Source: Mytilisepta virgata (lineage: Eukaryota; Mollusca; Bivalvia; Mytilida; Mytilidae). From it: a stretch of 64,000 nt of DNA. How positions within the stretch are numbered: the first letter of the stretch is position 1; each line of letters starts with the position of its first letter. The notes beneath the pieces were generated by a model, which worked only from the letters and a program-made list of their open reading frames with translations, had not been told where the DNA came from and did no database searches. The DNA lies in the NCBI GenBank assembly GCA_028015205.1, contig JAPWFG010000023.1:930001-994000 (forward strand), given 5' to 3'. Below are positions 56,579 to 64,000 of this stretch, one piece after another. A program made the translations under genes and the position numbers.

Positions 56579-56840
56579 GGGGCCTTGATGGCTGAGTGGT
56601 CTAGGTATTTTATTATAACTACTAATGATCACTAGCCTGTCAACACTGAGGTTGTTAGTTCGAATCTCACCTGTGGTGGGGTGTGTTCGACTCTGATCTT
56701 AATTGACAAGGATTGCCAATTTTCCTACCGAAGGTTGGTGGTGTTCTCCGGATACTCCGGCTTCCTCCACCAATAAAAACTAGCCGCAACGAAATAGTCA
56801 AATGTGCTGAAAACGGCGTAAAACCTCAACTAAACAAACA
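56579..56840 (+). mobile_element. tRNA-headed SINE, copy 6
   Basis: GGGGCCTTGATGGCTGAGTG head, B box TAGTTCGAATCTC, complete body and AAAC tail. No clear target duplication. Ends about 50 bp before E9. Confidence 0.9.
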
Positions 56841-56890
56841 TCATTTTGTAAACTCAATTAAAGTTTGGTATGTCTTTTATATTTTTGTAG

Positions 56891-57024
56891 GACAAATTCG
56901 AGTGAAAAGTGATCTTTTCCATGAACAGGGAGTAGATTCTCACAGTTACACGTTTGTTGCCTCAGCTGAAGATAGCTGCCATAACAGAGTCACAGCAACT
57001 GTTACCATAGTTACACATAATACA
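56891..57024 (+). CDS. Block 2 E9: cadherin-like repeat 1, second half
   Basis: 134 bases, phase 1 in, phase 0 out, acceptor ATTTTTGTAG, donor GTAAGATT. Peptide GQIRVKSDLFHEQGVDSHSY, then TFVASAEDSCHNRVTATVTI and VTHNT. Same length as block 1 E9; AEDSCxNRVTxTVTI conserved. Confidence 0.92.
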
Positions 57025-57556
57025 GTAAGATTTCAGTTTTTAAATGATTGTCAAAATGTCAAAATACAACAAATTTCATGTGTAGCTTTACCAAGTATAC
57101 CATTAAAGGCTGCATTAAGTGGCCCTAAAATTTGTCATAGGCCCAAAAACTTTCAGTGTTGAAAATAGTCAACATTTCCCTTATACAATCTAGTAGCCTA
57201 CTAAAATTATTTGATAAAGAATAAATACAACATCACATGCAGTATTGTGTGTCCTTATTTAGTAATGGTACATGTATTTTCAACATTGAAAGTTATTTTT
57301 TTGTTCAGGTAAATTAATCAATGAGTGATGGATTTCTCTTAGAAGAAATTTAAAGGTCCCATTGAATAAACTCCACAGAGAACAATAGCTATTGTATTCA
57401 ATAGGACAGAAGAACTTGCAAAAGTTTAAATCGGCAGGTAACCTACAAGTGAATCTGTGGAAAAGTGTCATTTCTTTCGCAATAATTTCTTGTGAACATT
57501 GAAAGACTACAGGTTTTGACATTTAAACTCATTAAAAGATATGCACTTTTTTTCAG
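57025..57556. other. E9-E10 intron, nothing recognised
   Basis: 532 bp, against 5.4 kb for the same intron in block 1, where the pearl-like arrays and the hairpin repeat lie. Confidence 0.5.
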
Positions 57557-57713
57557 CCCCCTGTGTTTGGGAACTTGCCAGGATCTGTGAATATTTCTGA
57601 GTTCATGACATATGGAGAGGTTTATACTGTCGACATTGAGGATTATGATAACGATACATTTACTTGGAAGATTAACTCTGTCGAACCAAGTACAGATATA
57701 TTTTATTTTGCAG
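57557..57713 (+). CDS. Block 2 E10: cadherin-like repeat 2, first half
   Basis: 157 bases, phase 0 in, phase 1 out, acceptor TTTTTTTTCAG, donor GTAAATTG. Peptide PPVFGNLPGSVNISEFMTYG, then EVYTVDIEDYDNDTFTWKIN. PPxF, the EVYTVDIEDYDND strand and FTWKIN are typical of cadherin-like repeats. Sequons NIS and NDT. Confidence 0.92.
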
Positions 57714-58510
57714 GTAAATTGTAGGGATGATACGAAATTTAATCACTCATCAATTGATTGAAGCTAAATGTCAATATTCTTTATTATTACCCTTCATTTA
57801 AGGATCGTCGGAATTGCTGTAATATCATTGGACGTTAAACAATAATCCGTCTATTAATAACATCAATAAAATGATACTATATTTTTTTATCATTTTATTG
57901 ATACAACTAAATACAGTCATTTTGCATATATGATAAAGCACCAGATGCTCCATATGATTACATACATTCTCGGTCAATCTTTATCATATACCCTTTATCT
58001 CATGGCTAAACCTGTATCGCACCCCATTATCGCAAGGCTCAACCTGTATCGCATTCCAATTCAGACTGTTGGATTTTTTCATACGGAACTCCTCGGGCAG
58101 GTACTTTAATTTACTTCAGCAGACGAAATGTCGTCATCTTTGTTGTTGGCGTTGGAAAAAACATAGTATCTGTGCTATAACTTCAGTTTTAGTTATGTGT
58201 TGTTATTATTACACAACCAACAAGCATTTAATTATTCATAGTTAAATACACATTGATTACAACAAAGTATTTCTTTCAGACTAAAAATTCTTCACCAATG
58301 TTAAAATATATGATAAAGCGTATAAAACATGTCAAAATCCGTATCACCCCCTCGTGCCAGAGGCCTTCGGTCAGATATTGAAATCTTGGGGGTAATATGG
58401 CACGTGATACAGATTTACCACATATTATTCTCTATATAATGGATGCCTTAAATATTTTTAAAATGTTAACATTTAGAAAAAATTTTAAATTTTTTTATAT
58501 ATTTATCTAG
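57714..58510. other. E10-E11 intron, nothing firm
   Basis: 797 bp against 6.6 kb in block 1 (hAT insertion). Palindromic stretches with TTTATCATATA and GTATCGCACCCC / GGGGTAATATGGCACGTGATAC between 57930 and 58420 suggest a decayed foldback element. Confidence 0.4.
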
Positions 58511-58660
58511 ATAAGACAATTATGTTGGTAAATGGAACAGTTTTAGATACCTCCAAACTGGAATATATCCTAACAATAAAGGCTAGTGATGGAGCTCCTG
58601 GAGGGACAGTTTATCAAAAATTGACAGTTAATGTTATTGTTACACCTGTTCTGGAACCTA
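58511..58660 (+). CDS. Block 2 E11: cadherin-like repeat 2, second half
   Basis: 50 codons, phase 1/1, acceptor TTTATCTAG, donor GTAAGTAC. Peptide DKTIMLVNGTVLDTSKLEYI, then LTIKASDGAPGGTVYQKLTV and NVIVTPVLEP. KASDGAPGG with the final TVNV-type strand is the clearest cadherin signature (AxDGxPxxS-x-x-TVxV) in the gene. Sequon NGT. Confidence 0.93.
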
Positions 58661-59717
58661 GTAAGTACAATTTATGCAGATTTGTTATTCAGGCAGAGAA
58701 ATTGTAACAAGATTATGTGATAGGTTGAAATTTTTGTTTCATTTTTCAGTCAGTATATGCATTTTCAGCAAAATTGTTCAGCATTTTGCTGTCTCTCATT
58801 TACATGTGTTGATTATGTCCCATGTACATGTCTTGATTATGTCTGATTTTCATGCGTTGATCGTGTGTCATATTCATGTGTTGTTTATGTCCCATTTACA
58901 TATCTTGATGTCCCATTTTGCATGTTGAAATAATACTTGTATAAGAAAATGTCATTGTACAGTCTTCAACAAATTTGCGACACCCTATCGACACCATTTG
59001 TGAGGATGGTCTCAATAAACGATGCTAGTCCGTCGGATGGGGACGAAAAATGGCTGTCCTGTGTTAAGGTAGATCAACACCCTTAGCATGTTGAAGACTC
59101 CTCTGTAGATTTTGAAAAAGAGTAGGCTAAAATGCCGCTACAGGGGCCGATCTCGCACCCGTCAACTGGAGAGGGATTGGTATAAATTGGTAAACTTGTT
59201 TCCCATTCCACTATAAATAGATAAGTTTAAAACTAGTCTTCAACAGGATTCATGCACAAACTGCATCACAATTAAGGTATTGTTATATACCAATATAAAA
59301 ATGTTAGAATGTTCAACTGAAATCAAAATACATGTATGATATTCCAAAATATCGACGAGAAAGAAATCATCATTACCTCTGACAAGGCTTGAGACAGACA
59401 CAAAAAAATGCAGTTGGGTTACACTAGTTAAGACAGTTAACTTCCCCTTTTTCATATGTTACAGTATCAAGACGGGTGCATATGAAAATAATTAGATACA
59501 TGTATATAAAAAGACGTATGAAGAGTTGCAACAATCTTAGTTACTCTGGCACCTAGCTTATATATCTTATAAGGCTAATTGATAGAATAACAAGAATTCA
59601 AAAGTCAGATGACTGTTTTATGTACACATGTATGATACATATAAGAGTCAAATTTAAAATGAAAAGAAGTTTTTTAAACCGTACCCATAAAAGATCAACT
59701 GTATATGAAATTCTAAT
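58661..59717. other. E11-E12 intron, first part
   Basis: 58790-58920 has several degenerate CATGTGTTGATTATGTCCCA units (~25-30 bp). 58960-59240 (GTCCGTCGGATGGGGACGAA and AGCATGTTGAAGACTC) looks like a decayed dispersed repeat. No gene. Confidence 0.4.
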
Positions 59718-59990
59718 ATGACCTGCTTCAAATTCTTTAATTCTTACTTAAATGGCCATTTTCTTTGTGAGATGACCCATTGAAGATTGGTTGACGTGAC
59801 CTCATCTCCCACTGCACGAGACCTCATCTTCCGCTGCTTTTAAGACCAGTCATGACCTGCTTCAAATGCTTTCATTCTTCCTTAAATGGCCATTTTCTTT
59901 GTGAGATGGCCCATTGAAGATTGGTTCACGTGACCTCATCTCCCACTGCACAAAACCTCATCTTCCACTGCTTTTTAGACCAATCAAATC
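59718..59990. repeat. 134-bp tandem duplication
   Basis: ACCTGCTTCAAATTCTTTAA (59721) and ACCTGCTTCAAATGCTTTCA (59855) start two copies, each with TTGTGAGATGACCCATTGAA and GACCTCATCTCCCACTGCAC. Confidence 0.85.
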
Positions 59991-60137
59991 ACACTGTTCA
60001 CAAATGGACATACGTTTTGACCAATCAGGCATAATGTTATTTAACTTTGTAGACTGTGCTCATTGAATTTACCTACCTAGATACAGGAAACTTAAAAATT
60101 GAGTATTTATGGAAGAAATAGATGCATGCTTATACTT

Positions 60138-60270
60138 TTTCAAAAGTGAAGAACCCAAAAATATTCAACTCATTTTAAAAATTCAGCGTCTTTTCACTTG
60201 TCCGCTGAGCTCCACTCAGGAAACACCTGAATTTTAAAAACTCGAAGATTTTCCAGTCTTTACTTTGAAC
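60138..60270. repeat. Hairpin repeat, uninterrupted relative of 29733-30553
   Basis: Left arm TTTTCAAAAGTGAAGAACCC...ATTCAACTCATTTT, right arm ACTCGAAGATTTTCCAGTCT...TTACTTTGAAC. The loop is intact, giving the empty-site structure for pearl-like copy e. Confidence 0.75.
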
Positions 60271-60430
60271 TCATGTAAGAACCTATTAGTCTACATCTAT
60301 GGTAAAATCACGGTATTTTGAAGCCTTCTTGAATTATTTCTCAAATATAAGGATATTGGGTATCAACAATCATTTTGTAGGATTGAAGAATTTTTAGGCA
60401 CTGGTTGATATATCTTTTTTCTTTTTACAG

Positions 60431-60730
60431 TATATTATACATACAATGGTATAGAGGGAGAAACAGCATCATTTACAGAATGTCTCAATGAAGTACAGCC
60501 AATTTCCAATTACACTGGTTATGTAGCGCCTCTCGACGTTTACATAGTGATTGATAATGTGACCTATGAACTTGCCAGCCATTACAATTGTCTTCATAAT
60601 TTGACCTATGGGGTGAAGGACATGTGTGATAATAAGACGACATGTACTTGGAGTGTGACAAATGCTAATGTTGCCAGCCAGTGTGGGACCAATGGTGATG
60701 CTGCATTGTGGGTCAGATTTCATTGTGTCA
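60431..60730 (+). CDS. Block 2 E12: SUEL-like lectin domain B
   Basis: 100 codons, phase 1/1, acceptor CTTTTTACAG, donor GTAAGTTG. Peptide IYYTYNGIEGETASFTECLN, then VYIVIDNVTYELASHYNC, YGVKDMCDNKTTCTWSVTNA, NVASQCG and LWVRFHCV. Six cysteines in SUEL order. Four N-glycosylation sequons (NYT, NVT, NLT, NKT). Same length as block 1 E12. Confidence 0.93.
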
Positions 60731-61768
60731 GTAAGTTGAATATGTCTTGTGAAAGTAAAATTAAAATTCTTTGATATCAATTTTGGATGCACAAGATGTG
60801 CACATTTCATTTATTTACTACTCATGAGTTGTGCTCAAGGCCTAAAATTTTGAAAAACAAAACAACTATCCGAAAGGTTGAAGAACAAATTAAAAAATAC
60901 CAAAATGACCAAAAGGGTAGTGCCCAAACCATCTAAGGACAGAGCTATGCACGAGGGAGATAGTCCTTAGTTTTTACAATTTTGTAACGGTAAATTTGCA
61001 GTATCAATTTTGGGCTAGTATTGAAATACTAGCAACTGAGCTTGGGATACTCAGAAAGAAAATTAGGATACATGTGATAAACAATAAAATAGATAATATT
61101 AAGGGTCACAACAAAGACAGATCAATCGATTAACACCATTCAGTCGACACACCCTAAGGGAACAACCATTTGATTTTGGTGGGGGGGGGGGGGGGCTAGG
61201 TTCAAATTTGAAATAAAAAGGTAGGACCTGGAATTTGGAGAAATAAAGAGACCGGATCACTTTAGGTGTGAATAAAATGTAGGACCTGTGTCAATCAGGA
61301 GATTTTTGGGTTTAAATGTAAATTAAAATTTAGGCCACAAAGGCAGCTGAAAAAAAAATCCAGGACCAAAATTTCGACGAAAAAATCAGGCACAATCAAA
61401 CATATTTTTAATTCTGTACAGTCTGTAAAATTTAAAGAATTAGGTGCACCCATGATAAAATCTCCAAGCAACAGTATGCCATCGATTATTTCCATTATAA
61501 TACTGGTCACGAACAGTATTATGATAGGAGGAAATATGGTAAAGAAATCAGTGTTTTCGCAGTTCTATCAAATGAGTAACTCTCCTACTACTAATGTGAA
61601 AAAGTAACGATTTCATGATTATGGAACCATTAAATGCTTTGAAACCAGATCTTATGTATATATATACATCTGATCTATTATATATTCTAAAGAGTTAGGA
61701 AATGATTTTTTTTATTTTGTAAGAATCTCAGTAGATTATTGACATAGTGTATATTTTGTTTTGTACAG
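60731..61768. other. Block 2 to block 3 intron
   Basis: 1.04 kb. 61147-61330 starts AAGGGAACAACCATTTGATT with a G14 tract, and the same opening occurs at 8363 before the LINE fragment, so it is a dispersed repeat. Nothing coding. Confidence 0.45.
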
Positions 61769-61948
61769 GAGATTCTGCCTGGACAACTTGGGGTAACTGG
61801 CATGATTGTTCACGAACCTGTGGTGGAGGTTATAGAACGCGATACCGAACGTGCACCAATCCTTCACGTAATTATTTTGGCAAAGACACAAGTTGTGAGG
61901 ACAGTAAACCAAATCAAACAGAAAGATGTAACACACATACATGTGAAT
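61769..61948 (+). CDS. Block 3 E1: TSP1 domain
   Basis: 60 codons, phase 1/1, acceptor TTTTGTACAG, donor GTAAGTAA. Peptide RDSAWTTWGNWHDCSRTCGG, then GYRTRYRTCTNPSRNYFGKD. All six TSP1 cysteines present (C3 RTC, C4 TSC), WTTW and CSRTCGGG intact. The last coding bases AGATGTAACACACATACATG plus TGAAT and the donor are the seed of the downstream 29-bp minisatellite. Confidence 0.93.
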
Positions 61949-63010
61949 GTAAGTAAGATGTAATCACACATACATAGATTGTAAGTAAGATGTAACATGC
62001 ATACCTGTGATTGTTAAGATGTTACCACACATACTTGTAAATGTAAGATGTAACCACACATACTTGTAAATGTAAGATGTAACCACACATACATGTGAAT
62101 GTAAGATGTAACCACACATACATGTGAATGTAAGATGTAACCACACATACATGTGAATGTAAGATGTAACCACACATGCATGTGAATGTAAGATGTAACC
62201 ACACATACATGTGAATGTAAGATGTAATCACACATACATAGAATGTAAGTAAGATGTAACATGTATACCTGTGATTGTTAAGATGTTACCACACATACTT
62301 GTGAATGTAAGATGTAACCACACATACATTTGAATGTAAGATGTAACCACAAATAAATGTGAATGTTAGATGTAACCACACATACTTGTAAATGTAAGTA
62401 ACAACACATACATGTGAATGTAAGATGTAACCACACATTAATGTGAATGTAAGATGTAACCACACATACATGTGAATGTAAGATGTAACCACACATACAT
62501 GTGAATGTAAGAGGTAACCACACATACTTGTAAATGTAAGAGGTAACCACACATACTTGTAAATGTAAGATGTAACCACACATACATGTGAATGTAAGAG
62601 GTAACCACACATACTTGTAAATGTAAGATGTAACCACACATACATGTGAATGTAAGATGTAACCACACATGCATGTGAATGTAAGATGTAACCACACATA
62701 CATGTGAATGTAAGATGTAACCACACATACATGTGAATGTTAGATGTAACCACACATACTTGTAAATGTAAGTAACCACACATACTTGTAAATGTAAGAT
62801 GTAACCACACATACATGTGAATGTAAGATGTAACCACACATACATGTGAATGTAAGATGTAACCACACATACATGTGAATGTAAGATGTAACCACACATA
62901 CATGTGAATGTAAGATGTAACCACACATACATGTGAATGTAAGATGTAACCACACATACTTGTGAATGTAAGATGTAACCACACATACATGTGAATATAA
63001 GTAAGACATA
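61949..63010. repeat. 29-bp minisatellite derived from the E1 exon-intron junction, about 36 units
   Basis: Unit: AGATGTAACCACACATACAT then GTGAATGTA; neighbouring units join as GAATGTAAGATG, which imitates the true junction GAAT|GTAAGTAAG. It starts directly at the donor of E1. A few units are shorter or have ACTTGTAAATG. Minus-strand frames of up to 256 codons across it are artefacts of the repeat. Confidence 0.96.
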
Positions 63011-63620
63011 ACACATTTTTTTGAATGTAAATAAAATGTAACACACATACGTACATGTACCTGTGAATGCAAGTCAGATGTAACCATACTTACTGTATCT
63101 CAAATAAATGTAAGTAAGATGTAACCACATATACATGTACATGTAAATGTATGTAGTAAACACACATACCTGTGAATGTAATTAATATGTAACAATATAC
63201 TTGCGAACTTAAGTAAGGTGTAACCACTCATACCAATGAATGTAAATAAGATGAACACACATACCTGCTATTTCAAGTAAGATGTAACACACATACATGT
63301 AAATGTCAGTAAGATATAACATGCATACATGTTAATGTGAGTATTAGATATAACACACATACATGTTATTGTGAATATAGATATAACACACATACATGAT
63401 AATGTGAGTATTAGATATAACACACATGCCTGTTAATGTACGTAAGGTGTAGCAACACATACCTGTTAATGTATGTAAGATTTAACACACATACATGAAA
63501 ATATAAGTAAGATGTAACCACACATGTATACCTGTTATTATAAGTAAGATCTAACACATATTACTTTTGAATGGAAGTAAGATGCAACACACAAATGTAA
63601 ATGTATGTAATATGTTACAC
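63011..63620. repeat. Degenerate continuation of the 29-bp array
   Basis: Looser units of 30-45 bp (GTAAGATGTAACACACATAC, GTGAGTATTAGATATAAC) continue to about 63620, older or differently evolved than the homogeneous part. Confidence 0.8.
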
Positions 63621-63727
63621 ACATAGTTGGAACATGGAGCTTATTCTTTTATTTTTAACACAAAATTATTTTGTAAATGTAGATCATATAAGTTCATTAT
63701 GGGCATTTTTTATTGGACATATTTCAG

Positions 63728-64000
63728 ATAATGGGGATACCTGTAGAAATGATTATTTTGATCCTGTGTGTTATATATACTTGACAAATGGAACACTTGG
63801 GATCACAGAGGGGACTTTTAGGGATGGATGTGCTTGGGACTATAATACAGTCGACCCTTCTCACAATGTACTTGGTGTTGTTCAGGCTGACTGTGAGAAC
63901 CATTTTGACTGTAGTGTCTTGGTGAGTGACAATCTTCATGATTGTTATACAGACGAATACCGGACAATCAATGAAACATACTTGGAATATCACCGAAGTA
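63728..64000 (+). CDS. Block 3 E2: extended SUEL-like domain A (cut by window end)
   Basis: 91 codons visible, phase 1 in, acceptor ACATATTTCAG. Peptide YNGDTCRNDYFDPVCYIYLT, then GTFRDGCAWDYNTVDPSHNV, ADCENHFDCSVLVSDN and CYTDEYRTINETYLEYH. CAW(N/D)YNTV(N/D)PxH is shared with block 2, and VxDNLxxCYTD(E/Y)Y with block 1, so block 3 E2 links the other two. Sequons NGT and NET. Confidence 0.92.

Larger units (their letters stand above)
6383..64000 (+). other. Giant multi-exon TSP1/SUEL/cadherin-like adhesion gene (partial; 26 exons seen)
   Basis: Twelve exons (E1-E12) form a block that is present twice in full and a third time in part. Order per block: TSP1, SUEL-like A, TSP1, linker, RCCG beta-rich region over three exons, cadherin-like 1 over two exons, cadherin-like 2 over two exons, SUEL-like B. 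Intron phases match exon by exon (1,1,1,1,1,1,2,1,1,0,1,1 entering E1-E12), and blocks 1 and 2 both sum to 2232 coding bases. TSP1, SUEL and cadherin modules are extracellular, Cys-rich and often N-glycosylated, so the product should be secreted or on the cell surface with adhesive or carbohydrate-binding roles. No signal peptide, transmembrane segment or stop is visible. SUEL and TSP1 also co-occur in some adhesion GPCRs and matrix proteins, so the final class is open. Confidence 0.85.

Noticed and set aside
51995..63010. CRISPR-like regularly repeated sequence
   Set aside because: Both arrays are direct tandem repeats without unique spacers, in animal DNA.
61964..63087. Minus-strand open frames of up to 256 codons with MYVWLHLTF-like repeats
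   Set aside because: All three minus frames are open across the 29-bp array, as expected for a tandem repeat lacking stops on that strand; no gene signature.

Overview
The window is animal (metazoan) genomic DNA: AT-rich, with short coding exons bounded by GT-AG splice sites and large introns full of transposable elements. The repeats (tRNA-headed SINEs with an AAAC tail, 'pearl'-like elements with a 166-bp tandem core, many hairpin MITEs) and the TSP1/SUEL-lectin/cadherin-like domain mix fit a bivalve mollusc best. Species assignment is inference.

Main content: one very large plus-strand gene runs from about 6.4 kb past the right edge. I reconstructed 26 exons from splice sites, reading frame and paralogous alignment. 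They form a repeated block of 12 exons (E1-E12). Block 1 is 6383-38695, block 2 is 41840-60730, and block 3 starts at 61769 and leaves the window inside its E2. Each block encodes, in order: TSP1 (E1), an extended SUEL-lectin-like Cys-rich domain (E2), a second TSP1 (E3), a short linker exon (E4), a beta-rich region with an RCCG motif that I cannot assign to a named family (E5-E7), two cadherin-like repeats (E8+E9, E10+E11) and a second SUEL-like lectin domain (E12). Intron phases are identical in the blocks, both ends of the block are phase 1, and blocks 1 and 2 each total 2232 coding bases (744 codons). Genomically they differ greatly (about 35.5 against 19.9 kb), the excess being mostly intronic transposons. 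The product should be a giant secreted or cell-surface adhesion/lectin protein; its start, signal peptide and end are not visible.

Left edge (about 0.7-1.9 kb): the 5' part of a separate minus-strand gene, with a 5' UTR exon, an ATG exon and one further coding exon, diverging from the large gene. I do not recognise its product.

Repeats: eight pearl-like elements and seven SINE copies, all lying in the same orientation as the host gene; an intron-containing, broken hAT transposon (31.8-36.8 kb) with further elements nested in it; many TIR/hairpin MITEs; fragments of a ZBED-type hAT and of a LINE; and two large minisatellites. The 33-bp array (52.0-53.6 kb) and the 29-bp array (62.0-63.0 kb) both carry a splice-donor-like motif in nearly every unit, and the 29-bp array is visibly derived from the exon-intron junction of block 3 E1.

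No prokaryotic features, CRISPR arrays, rRNA or stand-alone tRNA genes were seen.
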